Source: Solirubrobacter deserti
Lineage (GTDB): Bacteria; Actinomycetota; Thermoleophilia; Solirubrobacterales; Solirubrobacteraceae
Assembly: GCF_027587175.1 (NCBI RefSeq)
Contig: NZ_JAPCID010000017.1
Coordinates: 62,001-126,000 of the forward strand
Length of the DNA stretch: 64,000 nt
Direction: 5' to 3'
A program made the translations under genes and the position numbers. The notes beneath the pieces are model-generated. The model ran no database searches and was not told the origin of the DNA. It was given only the letters and a program-made list of their open reading frames with translations. This document shows positions 1-7,730 of this stretch, one piece after another; within the stretch, counting starts at the first letter, position 1; each line of letters opens with the position of its first letter.

Positions 1-535
1 CCCCGAGTGCCGCCTTCAGCGCATCACGCAAGGGCGCCGCCGTGTCGCGCGGCGCGTGCGCGACGTGCTCCCACAGGCGCGCGACCTCACGCGCGGCGGG
101 CAGGGCGACGTGGCCCGGCGTGAGGACGTTGGCCTCGAGCAGGACGAACGCCCCGTCCGGGCCGCGCGCGACGTCGAAGCCGACGACCGCGAGCGGTGGC
201 CCGGGCAGCTCGACGCCTTCGAGCAGGCGCTCGCGGTAGTGCGACGTGGCGGTCACGGGGTGCGCGCCCGGGCCGGCGAGCAGCAGCGCTTCCAGCAGGC
301 GCGCGCGCTGTTCCAGGCCGGCCGCGAGCGGCTCCCACTCGGCCGCGGTGAGGATGCGCGGAAGGCCGTCCACCGGAAGCGGGCGCGCCTGGGCACCGCC
401 GCCGATCGCGATGCTGGTGTCGTGCAGGCACGGGCCGTGCTCGGCGAACGCGTCCAGGGCGGGCGCGTAGGCGGCGCGAGGGGAGCCGTCGGGCGCGAAC
501 GCCTCGTCGTAGGCGGCGGTGGCGAGCGCGGTCAC
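1..535 (-). CDS. Circularly permuted ATP-grasp family protein, partial (C-terminus beyond window)
   Basis: Reading the minus strand from a GTG at 535 gives about 178 codons without a stop to the window edge. The start overlaps the stop of the preceding gene in a GTGA (4 bp). The N-terminus (VTALATAAYDEAFAPDGSPR), the later TAAEWEPLAAGLEQRARLLE stretch and FVLLEANVLTPGHVALPAAR match the layout of circularly permuted ATP-grasp proteins (DUF404/DUF407 type). In these, a Y-D-E...R-x-x-Y start and an AAEWxxxxxGLxQRxxxL motif precede the ATP-binding fold. Known members are putative amide or peptide ligases. It is the last gene of a five-gene minus-strand operon and is a paralogue of the next one. 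Its substrate cannot be told from the sequence. Confidence 0.75.
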   Translation of the reverse strand, partial: MTALATAAYDEAFAPDGSPRAAYAPALDAFAEHGPCLHDTSIAIGGGAQARPLPVDGLPRILTAAEWEPLAAGLEQRARLLEALLLAGPGAHPVTATSHYRERLLEGVELPGPPLAVVGFDVARGPDGAFVLLEANVLTPGHVALPAAREVARLWEHVAHAPRDTAAPLRDALKAALG

Positions 536-1812
536 GCCGGGACCCAGGTGTCCTTGCCGCCGCCGCCCTGGGAGGCGTTGACGATCAGGTTGTCGCGCTC
601 GAGCGCCACGCGCGTGAACGCGACCGGGAGGACGACGTGTCGCTCGCCGTCCCAGCAGGCGAACGGGCGCAGGTCGACGTGCCGCGGCTCCAGCCGCCCG
701 CCGACCACCGTGGGGTGCGTGGAAAGCGCGACCGGCTCCTGCGCGATCCACTCGCCGGGGTCGCGTTCGACCGCGGCGCGGACCTCGTCCAGCTGGTCGC
801 GCGTGGCGTGCGGGCCGATGCACACGCCGTAGCCGCCGGAGCCCGAACGCGGCTTGAGGACGAGCTCGTGCGCGCGCTCGAGCGTTGAGGCGGCGTCGAA
901 GGTCGGTACCGAGCGCAGCAGCGGCTCCTCGCACAGGAAGAAGCGGATCACGTCCTCGACGTAGGGGAAGACGCGCTTGTCGTCGGCGATGCCCGCGCCG
1001 AACGCGTTCACGACGGCGAGCGTCCCGGCTTCGATGGGACCCAGCAGCGCGCGGCCGAGCGCGTTGAGCTCGCCGGCGTCGTCGCGCAGGCGTTCCTCGG
1101 ACGTGCGCCGCCACAGCACGTCGATGGCCCGACCGTCGGGGCCGATCAGACGATCGCGTTCGGTGCGGACGTCGTCGAGCTCGAGCAGCGGGACGCCGAG
1201 CAGCTCGGCGGTCGCACGCAGCTCCCACCGCAGCGCGCTCCGGCCCAGGTCGCCGAGCACCGCGACGTTCGGATCCGGCGCGGGCGACGCCGCCCGCAGC
1301 ATCCGCCACAGCGTCTCGCGCACGCGGGTGGCGAGCGCCTGCGGGTCGGGGCCGCCGTCGACGTGGCGTGCGACGAGTCGCCGCAGCGCGAGCGCGAACA
1401 GCACCATCGTCGGTGTGCGCACGTTGTCCTCGAGCACGACGAGCCGTCCCTCGCCGTCGCGCACGACGTCCGGGCCGGCGAAGCCGATGTACCGGTGCGG
1501 GACGGGCAGCGCGGGCTCGAGATAGCGGCTCGTCGCCAGCACGTCCGCGGGCACCACGCCGGCGTGGACCGCGTGGCGCCCGCCGTGCGCGTCCGCCGCG
1601 AACGCCTCCAGCGCCCGGACGCGCTGGACCATGCCCCGGCTGAGCGTCTCCCACTCGTCCACGGCGAACGCGCGCGGGACCGGGTCGACGTGGAACAGGT
1701 GCTCGTCGGGGCCGGCGCCGTGCACGATTCGCTCGCGGGCGACGTCGGCGCGGAGCGCTGCCGCCGCGGCGAGTGCCCGCCGCGGCTCGACGGCCGAGGG
1801 CTCGGCGATCAC
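532..1812 (-). CDS. Circularly permuted ATP-grasp ligase-like protein
   Basis: This is a 426-residue protein. The start is the GTG at 1812, within a GTGA overlap with the upstream ATP-grasp gene, so the two are translationally coupled. Visible family motifs are WETLSRGMVQRVRALEAF near residue 60, then YIGFAGPDVVR and VVLEDNVRTPTMVLFALALR (the nucleotide/metal-binding E-D-N segment). C-terminal motifs are LVLKPRSGSGGYGVCIGP (glycine-rich loop) and the end NLIVNASQGGGGKDTWV. These are typical of the circularly permuted ATP-grasp group (CP_ATPgrasp_1). Such proteins are predicted to join a carboxylate to an amine with ATP hydrolysis. The usual partners of this family (alpha-E domain protein, transglutaminase) are not seen in the visible part of the cluster. 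Confidence 0.8.
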   Translation of the reverse strand: MIAEPSAVEPRRALAAAAALRADVARERIVHGAGPDEHLFHVDPVPRAFAVDEWETLSRGMVQRVRALEAFAADAHGGRHAVHAGVVPADVLATSRYLEPALPVPHRYIGFAGPDVVRDGEGRLVVLEDNVRTPTMVLFALALRRLVARHVDGGPDPQALATRVRETLWRMLRAASPAPDPNVAVLGDLGRSALRWELRATAELLGVPLLELDDVRTERDRLIGPDGRAIDVLWRRTSEERLRDDAGELNALGRALLGPIEAGTLAVVNAFGAGIADDKRVFPYVEDVIRFFLCEEPLLRSVPTFDAASTLERAHELVLKPRSGSGGYGVCIGPHATRDQLDEVRAAVERDPGEWIAQEPVALSTHPTVVGGRLEPRHVDLRPFACWDGERHVVLPVAFTRVALERDNLIVNASQGGGGKDTWVPA

Positions 1813-2660
1813 GCGGCGACGCGGGCTCGTCGCAGGGCCGCGGCGGCGACGAACTCGCCCTGGGCGGGATCGGTGACGTCGAACCCGAACGGCGCGTTGG
1901 CTTCCAGCGCGAGCAGCCGCCCGTCCTCGGCGATCAGCACGTCCACGCCCATCAGGCCGCCGCCGAGCGTCTCGACCATCCGCTGCGCCAGCGCGGCCAT
2001 CTCCACCGGTGGCTCGTACACGCGCGGATAGACCGTCCCGTGCGTGATCAGCGCACCCGGCTGCCGCGCCTTCTCGTATGCGAGCGAGGTCCGCTCCGGC
2101 GTGGCGAACAGCCGCACGCAGCGCGGCTCGGGCACCCACTCCTGCAGCAACGCCGTTCCGCGTCGCTCCCCGCCGCGCGCCTCGTCCTCGCGCCAGGCCC
2201 GCACGTGCGCGCGCGCCTCCTCGAAGGAGTGCACGAGCGCGATGTGGCGCGCCCCGTCGCACAGCGCGGGCTTGAGCACGAGCGGCCCGTCCGGCCACTC
2301 CGGCAGCTCGTCGAGCGCCCACGTCGCCGGCTGGGGCACGCCGTGCGCGGCCCAGATCGCGTGCGTGACCAGCTTGTCCGCTGACGCGACGATCGCCGCC
2401 ACCGGGTTGGTCAGCGGGACGCCGCACGCTTCCAGCAGCGTGGCCGCCGCGAGCGTCGGCGCGAACGCCGCGACCTCCTCGACCAGCACGTGCGCCACCG
2501 CGAGGTCGTACGCCGGCGGTCCGCTCATGCCCCATCCCGGCGGCACCTGAGCGACCCCCTCGACGCTCGCCCCGTGTTCTTCGAGCGCGCGCGTCCACGC
2601 CTCGGCGAACCCGGTGCCCGCGTAGAAGTCCGCGTCGGTCATGACGAGCGCTACACGCAC
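1809..2660 (-). CDS. RimK-like ATP-grasp ligase
   Basis: 283 residues from a GTG start at 2660 that overlaps the end of the GT4 gene by 10 bp. The central part shows ATP-grasp features: a lysine in LVTHAIWAAHGVPQPATW (DKLVTH region), then GPLVLKPALCDGARHI (loop over ATP), LLQEWVPEPRCVRLF and the metal-binding end MGVDVLIAEDGRLLALEANAPFGFD (E-A-N motif). Arrangement and length fit RimK/glutathione-synthetase-type carboxylate-amine ligases. The substrate is unknown. Position between glycosyltransferases and two further ATP-grasp genes suggests it adds an amino acid or similar group to a glycan or a small peptide (inference). Confidence 0.8.
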   Translation of the reverse strand: MRVALVMTDADFYAGTGFAEAWTRALEEHGASVEGVAQVPPGWGMSGPPAYDLAVAHVLVEEVAAFAPTLAAATLLEACGVPLTNPVAAIVASADKLVTHAIWAAHGVPQPATWALDELPEWPDGPLVLKPALCDGARHIALVHSFEEARAHVRAWREDEARGGERRGTALLQEWVPEPRCVRLFATPERTSLAYEKARQPGALITHGTVYPRVYEPPVEMAALAQRMVETLGGGLMGVDVLIAEDGRLLALEANAPFGFDVTDPAQGEFVAAAALRRARVAA

Positions 2661-3754
2661 GCCGGCTCCTCGACCACCGCGCGCGGGCGCGCGGCCGCTT
2701 CGAGCGCGGCCAGCACCGCCGCGTGCGACTTCGCCGCCGGGAACGCCGCGGCGGTCTTACGGCCCGCCGCCACGAGCGCGCGGCGCAGCGGCGCGTGCTC
2801 GGCCAGCGCGCGGACGGCGGCGGCGGTGGCGGCGACGTCGCCGGACGGGGCGAGCAGCGCGTTCTCGCCGTCGCGCAGGTACTCGGCCGAGCCGCCGCGG
2901 CCCGTGGCGACGACGGGGCGGCCGACGGCCATCGCTTCCAGCGGCACGAGGCCGAACGGCTCGTCCCAGCGGACCGGGAACAGGACGGCGTCGGCGGCGG
3001 CGTAGCGCTCGCGCAGGGCCTCGCGCGGCACGGACGCGGCGAACCTGACGCGGCCCGCCACTCCCGCCGCGCGGGCCAGCGCGCGCAGGTCGGCGAGGTA
3101 GTCCGGCGCGCCGTCGCCGACGATGTCGAGCCGCATCCCGGGGAGCTGCGCGAGCGCGCGGATCGCAACGTCGATGCCCTTCAGCGGCGAGACGCGGCCG
3201 GCGTAGAGCAGGCGGCCGTCCCACGCGCGCTCGTCGGCGGGCGCGAGCGGCTCGATGCCCGCGTGCACCACGCGCCCGTCGCCGCCGACCCGCGCGCGCA
3301 GGTGCTCGGAGACGAACAGCCAGCGGCTGCGGTGGAACGCGGGCGCGCGCCGCGTCATGCGGGCCCATGGATCGCGCTCGGGGCCGTCCAGCATCCAGCC
3401 GTCGCACACCACGCCGACGGTGGGCACGTCCGCGCGGCGCAACAGTGACATCGACAGCTCGCCGAGCCGCCACCAGCACACGACGTCCGGGCGCACCCGC
3501 TCCAGCTCGCGTTCGAAGGCGCGGGCGTTGTGCGCCTCGGCGCGCCAGGCCTCCTCGGGCGAGGTCGGCTGGGGGACGACGGGGAACCGCCGCAGCGTCC
3601 GTGCGACGTCGCCGTCGCGCTCGCCGCGCCCCGCGCACAGGACGCGCGCGACGTGGCCGTGCGCGCGGGCGTGTGCGGCGAACCCCGCGCACTGTAGCTC
3701 GTACCCGCCGCGCCGCTCGGGCGGGTAATCGGTCCCGACGCACAGGATCCGCAT
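2651..3754 (-). CDS. Glycosyltransferase family 4 (GT-B)
   Basis: 367 residues. The ATG at 3754 shares its A with the TGA of the upstream gene (TGATG), showing coupling. The N-terminal Rossmann domain begins MRILCVGTDYPPERRGGYEL. The second domain has LLYAGRVSPLKGIDVAIRAL, LDIVGDGAPDYLADL and the family donor-binding motif EPFGLVPLEAMAVGRPVVAT with the E-x7-E pair. This is a retaining GT4 enzyme acting at the cytoplasmic face on a nucleotide-sugar donor. The acceptor is unknown. The operon context (another GT4 upstream, three ATP-grasp genes downstream) points to assembly of a decorated surface glycan or glycoconjugate. Confidence 0.88.
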   Translation of the reverse strand: MRILCVGTDYPPERRGGYELQCAGFAAHARAHGHVARVLCAGRGERDGDVARTLRRFPVVPQPTSPEEAWRAEAHNARAFERELERVRPDVVCWWRLGELSMSLLRRADVPTVGVVCDGWMLDGPERDPWARMTRRAPAFHRSRWLFVSEHLRARVGGDGRVVHAGIEPLAPADERAWDGRLLYAGRVSPLKGIDVAIRALAQLPGMRLDIVGDGAPDYLADLRALARAAGVAGRVRFAASVPREALRERYAAADAVLFPVRWDEPFGLVPLEAMAVGRPVVATGRGGSAEYLRDGENALLAPSGDVAATAAAVRALAEHAPLRRALVAAGRKTAAAFPAAKSHAAVLAALEAAARPRAVVEEPACV

Positions 3755-4950
3755 CAGGCGACGGCCACCAGCTCGGCCGCGGTGGGCTCGAAGCCGAGCG
3801 CGGCGTCGTAGACCTCGAGCACGCGCTCGGCGAGCCCGTCCCAGCCGTAGGCCCGCGCGCGCTCGCGCGCCAGCGCGCCCAGGCGCTCGGCCTCGTCGCG
3901 ATCCTCGAGCACGCGGTTGACGCCCGCCGCGAACGCGACCGGATCGCCGGGCGCGACGAGCACGCCCGCGTCGCCGAGTGCGCCCGGGATGCCGCCCGTG
4001 TCGGACGCGACGATCGGGAGCCCGGCCTGCATGCCCTCGAGCACGACGGTCCCGAGCTCCTCGTACACCGACGGCACGACGAGCACGTCGGCGTGCCGCA
4101 TGATCGCGCCGATCGCGTGGTGCGGCCGGAAGCCGGCGAAGTACACGCGGTCTCCGATTCCCGCCGCGCGCACCGCGGCCTCGGCCGCCGCGCGCTCCGG
4201 TCCGTCGCCGACCACCACCAGCGGCCCGCGCAGCGCCGCAGCCGCCTGGATCAACGTCTCGATCCCCTTCTGCCGGTGCAGCCGTCCGACGAACAGCGCG
4301 CGCGGCCGCGGCACCTGCGGAAACGGGTCGGCCACGTCGCCGGCGAACTCGGCCGGAACGACCCCCGACGGGATCACCCGCACCCGCTCGGCCGCAACGC
4401 CGCCGTCGATCAGCCGCTCCGCCAAGCGCGGCGTGAGCCCGATCACCTGCGCGCAATGCCGCTCGGCCCAGTCCTCGATCCGCCCGCCGACGGCCTTCAG
4501 CGCCCGGGCCCGCAGCCCGGCGGCGACGAACGTGTGGTGCAGGCTCGTGTGGACCGTGATCACCAGCGGCGCGCCCGCGCGCTCGGCCGCCATCCGCGCG
4601 AGCGGCAGCACCGCGAGGTCCTCGCCGACGTGCGCATGCACCAGGTCGAGGCCTGGCGCGTGCCGCCACGCGGACCGCGCGGCACCCACGCAGTAGAGCT
4701 GCCGCGCGGCGCGCAGGCGCAGGCCGTGGCGCAGCACCACGACGCCCGGCGACGGCGCGTCGCGCCGCGGCGCCCCGGGCGGGCGGCCCGTCACGACGGT
4801 CTGCCGCACGCCGCGCGCCGCCAGCGCGCGGGTGAGCTGGCCCGTGTGGTTCTGCATCCCGCCGATGGGGTCGAAGCGCGCCCCGTGCGCGAGCACGGCG
4901 TCGGGCGGCTCGAACACCGAGCACAGTCGCAGGACGTGTGGACGCTTCAC
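3754..4950 (-). CDS. Glycosyltransferase family 4 (GT-B)
   Basis: 398 residues, first gene of the minus-strand operon, with start ATG at 4950. The N-terminal domain carries FDPIGGMQNHTGQLTRALAA (the GG-M-x-H acceptor-side motif). The C-terminal domain has ALFVGRLHRQKGIETLIQAA, LVVVGDGPERAAAEAAV, VYFAGF and VVPSVYEELGTVVLEGMQAG, the standard GT4 signature with the E-x7-E pair. A retaining sugar transfer from a nucleotide sugar is expected. The 100-bp gap at 4951-5050 to the divergent GT9 gene must hold both promoters. I found no convincing hexamers there. Confidence 0.88.
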   Translation of the reverse strand: MKRPHVLRLCSVFEPPDAVLAHGARFDPIGGMQNHTGQLTRALAARGVRQTVVTGRPPGAPRRDAPSPGVVVLRHGLRLRAARQLYCVGAARSAWRHAPGLDLVHAHVGEDLAVLPLARMAAERAGAPLVITVHTSLHHTFVAAGLRARALKAVGGRIEDWAERHCAQVIGLTPRLAERLIDGGVAAERVRVIPSGVVPAEFAGDVADPFPQVPRPRALFVGRLHRQKGIETLIQAAAALRGPLVVVGDGPERAAAEAAVRAAGIGDRVYFAGFRPHHAIGAIMRHADVLVVPSVYEELGTVVLEGMQAGLPIVASDTGGIPGALGDAGVLVAPGDPVAFAAGVNRVLEDRDEAERLGALARERARAYGWDGLAERVLEVYDAALGFEPTAAELVAVA

Positions 4951-5050
4951 CGCAACGCCTTACCCCCGCTGTCCGCGAGCCGGATTTCCGACCCGTCCGG
5001 GCTCTGACGGTTGCCTCCCCGCCGCCAGACCCGTGGGTAGGGGCGCAGCA

Positions 5051-6067
5051 ATGACGCCCCTGGGCACCGTCGAATCGGTCGCGATCCTGCGGGCTCGCAC
5101 CGGTCTCGGCGACCTGCTGTGCGGGGTTCCGGGGCTGCGCGCGCTGCGGGCGCGGCTGCCGCACGCGCACATCACGTTGATCACCTACGCCGAGATGGCG
5201 CCGGTCGTCGAGCGGATGCGCACCTACGTCGACGAGCTGCTGCCGTTCCCGGGCTGGCCGGGCATCCCGGAGCGTCCCGTGGACGAGCAGGCGCTGCCCG
5301 CGTACCTCGCGGACGCCCGCGCTCGCCGCTTCGACCTCGCGCTGCAGGCGTACGGCGCCAACCCCGCCGCCAACGAGGCCACGGCCGCGCTCGGCGCCCG
5401 CCGTACGGGCGGCTTCTTCATCACCGGCACGATCGAGCCCGACCTCGCCGTGCACCTGCCGTACCCCGAGCACCGGCACGAGATCGACCGCCACCTGGAC
5501 CTGATGGCGCACCTCGGCGCGCCGCCCGCGGGCCGCGCGCTGGAGTTCCCGCTCACGCCCGAGGACGAGGCGAGCGCCGCCGCGGTCAAGCCGGACGGGC
5601 CGTACGCGCTGGTGCACCCGGGCGCGACGTCGCCGAGCCGCCGCTGGCCGGCGGAGCGCTTCGCGCGCGTCGCGGACGAGCTGGCACGCCGCGGGCTGCA
5701 GGTCGGCATCACCGGCGTGCCGTCGGAGGCCGAGCTGGTCGCGGAGGTGCGCGGGCACATGCGCGCGCCGTCGCTGGACCTGTGCGGGCGCACGTCGCTC
5801 GGTGGCTTCGCGGCGCTGCTGCGCGACGCCGAGCTGATCGTCTCCAACGACACGGGCGCGGCGCACCTGGCGGCGGCGGTGGACACGCCGTCCGTGACGC
5901 TGTTCCTCGCCGGCGACCCCGTCCGCTGGGCCCACCCGCGGCCGCACGCGGTCGTGCGCGTGCAGGTCGAGTGCAACCCGTGCCGGCACCTCGTGTGCCC
6001 GATCGACCACCGCTGCGCGCAGCGCCTCGAGGTCGCGCACGTCCTCGCCGCCGTAGACGCGTTGTGA
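5051..6067 (+). CDS. Glycosyltransferase family 9 (heptosyltransferase-like)
   Basis: 338 residues with ATG at 5051. The N-terminus ILRARTGLGDLLCGVPGLRALRARLP is the G-x-G-D start of GT9 enzymes. The C-terminal domain has ALVHPGATSPSRRWPAERFA (HPG...R-W motif) and LIVSNDTGAAHLAAAV (N-D-T/S-G-x-x-H donor-binding motif). GT9 is best known for adding heptoses to lipopolysaccharide core, but GT9 genes are also common in actinobacterial glycan clusters, so LPS is not implied. Four cysteines near the end (CNPCRHLVCPIDHRC) resemble the C-terminal cysteine cluster of other GT9 proteins. The stop overlaps the next start by 4 bp. Confidence 0.88.
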   Translation: MTPLGTVESVAILRARTGLGDLLCGVPGLRALRARLPHAHITLITYAEMAPVVERMRTYVDELLPFPGWPGIPERPVDEQALPAYLADARARRFDLALQAYGANPAANEATAALGARRTGGFFITGTIEPDLAVHLPYPEHRHEIDRHLDLMAHLGAPPAGRALEFPLTPEDEASAAAVKPDGPYALVHPGATSPSRRWPAERFARVADELARRGLQVGITGVPSEAELVAEVRGHMRAPSLDLCGRTSLGGFAALLRDAELIVSNDTGAAHLAAAVDTPSVTLFLAGDPVRWAHPRPHAVVRVQVECNPCRHLVCPIDHRCAQRLEVAHVLAAVDAL

Positions 6068-7680
6068 TCTCGGTCCTCATGCCCGTGTACGCGCAGGCGG
6101 CGTTCCTGCCGCGGGCGCTCGCGTCGCTGCACGCGCAGGACCACACGGACTGGGAGCTGGTCGTGATCGACGACGGCTCGCCCGAGCCGGTCGACGTGGA
6201 CGGCGCACGGCTCATCCGCCACGTGGAGAACCGCGGGCTGGGCGCCGCGCTCAACACCGGCCTGGACGCGGCGCAGGGCGACGTCATCGCCTACCTCCCG
6301 GCCGACGACGTCTTCCACGCCCACCACCTCAGCACGCTGCTCGCGCTCCTCGACCGCGCCGCGCTCGCGCGGACCGGCGAAGGCCCGCTGCAGCTCGTCC
6401 AGGTCGCGCACCGGCGCACCGGGCACCGCTGGGTCGAGCGCGCGGAGCTCGAGAGCGACGACCTCGAGCGCCTGTTCTTCGCTCGCCTCCAGCCGCGTGC
6501 GAGCGACCCCGCGCCCACCTCCACCTGGACCGAGCACCCCGGTCAGCGCCACCGCGTCCTGCGGCCCTCGCAGGACGGCGGCCTGAACACCTTCCGCCGC
6601 CGCTATCGCGCCCGCGGCCCGCTCCACCTCGAGGCGGAGGGCAGGCTCGTGGCGGACGAGCGCCGCCGCTATGCGCCGTTCGCGCACCACGAGCCCGCGC
6701 CGCCGAAGCTGCGCGTCCTGCTCGCGGGCGAGCTCGGCTACAACCCCGAGCGCATCCTCGCGCTCGAGACGCGCGGCTGCGACCTCAGCGGCCTGTGGAT
6801 CGACGACCCGCTCGGCTTCATGGCCGTCGGCCCGCTCGCGTTCGGCAACGTCACCGACGTCGACGACTGGCGGGACGCGAAGCCGGATGTCATCTACGCG
6901 CTGCTCAACTGGCGCGCCGTCCCGCTCGCGCACCGGCTACTCGACAACGGCGTCCCGCTCGTCTTCCACTTCAAGGAGGCGCCGCAGCGCTGCCTCGCGC
7001 GCGGCGACTGGCCGCTGCTCGTCGACGTGCTGGCACGAGCGGACACCGTGATCCTCGCCAGCCCGGAGGAGCGCGACTGGCTGCTGGCCTCGCTGCCCCA
7101 GCTGGACCCGGCCCGCTTCCACGCGATGGACGGCGACCTGCCCAAGCGCGAGTGGCTGGACGCGACGCCCAGCACGCCAACCGGCGACGGCCTGGACACC
7201 GTCCTGCTCGGGCGCCCGTACGGCTTCGACGCCGCGCTCTACGAGGCGCTGGCCGCGCGCGGCATCCGCGTTCACCACGAGCAGACGCTCCAGCCCCACG
7301 AGTGGGTGAGCGCGCTCAGCCGCTACGACGCGGGCTGGCTGCACCCGGTCGCCCCGCGCAACGGCGGCGACCCGCACGCCGCCGCCTGGGACGACCTCAA
7401 CCTGCCCGCACGGCTGCCGACGCTCGTCGCCGCCGGCCTGCCGCTGATCGCACCCCGCGGCGGCCAGCACGAGATCTCCGCCGTCGGCCGGCTCGCCACC
7501 GAGCTCGGCTGCGGCGTCCTCTACGAGGACCTCGACGACCTCGCCGCGCAGCTGCGCGACACGACCGCCATGCAGGGGCGGGGCGCCGCCGCCTGGGGGG
7601 CGCGCGAGACGCAGACCTTCGACCACCACGCCGATCAGCTCGTGCGCTGGCTCCAGGCCGCGGCGGGACGGACCCCATGA
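6064..7680 (+). CDS. Two-domain glycosyltransferase (GT2 + GT-B fold)
   Basis: 538 residues. The GTG at 6064 overlaps the GT9 stop (GTGA). Residues 1 to about 100 are a GT2 (GT-A) domain: VISVLMPVYAQAAFLPRALA, LVVIDDGSPEPVDVDG and VIAYLPADDVFHAHHL (DxD-like). Residues about 215-538 look like a separate GT-B-type domain: LRVLLAGELGYNPERILALE at its start and LVAAGLPLIAPRGGQHEISAVGRLA near the end, similar to CgeB/GT4 C-termini. The stretch between (LQLVQVAHRRTGHRWVERAE) is unassigned. Two catalytic domains in one chain suggest that two sugars are added in succession. Which domain is active cannot be told from the sequence. Confidence 0.75.
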   Translation: MISVLMPVYAQAAFLPRALASLHAQDHTDWELVVIDDGSPEPVDVDGARLIRHVENRGLGAALNTGLDAAQGDVIAYLPADDVFHAHHLSTLLALLDRAALARTGEGPLQLVQVAHRRTGHRWVERAELESDDLERLFFARLQPRASDPAPTSTWTEHPGQRHRVLRPSQDGGLNTFRRRYRARGPLHLEAEGRLVADERRRYAPFAHHEPAPPKLRVLLAGELGYNPERILALETRGCDLSGLWIDDPLGFMAVGPLAFGNVTDVDDWRDAKPDVIYALLNWRAVPLAHRLLDNGVPLVFHFKEAPQRCLARGDWPLLVDVLARADTVILASPEERDWLLASLPQLDPARFHAMDGDLPKREWLDATPSTPTGDGLDTVLLGRPYGFDAALYEALAARGIRVHHEQTLQPHEWVSALSRYDAGWLHPVAPRNGGDPHAAAWDDLNLPARLPTLVAAGLPLIAPRGGQHEISAVGRLATELGCGVLYEDLDDLAAQLRDTTAMQGRGAAAWGARETQTFDHHADQLVRWLQAAAGRTP

Positions 7681-7685
7681 CGCGT

Positions 7686-7721
7686 GCGAGCGCCTCGGCG
7701 GGGGTTCGCCGAGGCGCTCGC
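7686..7721. terminator. Perfect 15-bp hairpin between convergent genes
   Basis: Arms 7686-7700 and 7707-7721 are perfect reverse complements (gcgagcgcctcggcg) around the loop ggggtt. It lies 6 bp after the GT2 fusion stop and 10 bp before the stop of the convergent GH78 gene. It could therefore end transcription from both sides. No T-tract follows, as is usual in high-GC actinobacteria. Confidence 0.8.
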
Positions 7722-7730
7722 GTGTGCGAC

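Noticed and set aside
2651-6040. Single 1129-codon minus-strand frame spanning the GT4 genes and the GT9 gene
   Set aside because: Only its last part (from 3754) has GT4 motifs. The rest is antisense or out of frame with real genes. The true start is the coupled ATG at 3754.
5051-6067. GT9 gene as proof of a Gram-negative LPS producer
   Set aside because: GT9 enzymes occur in actinobacterial glycan clusters. The rest of the window has actinobacterial traits.
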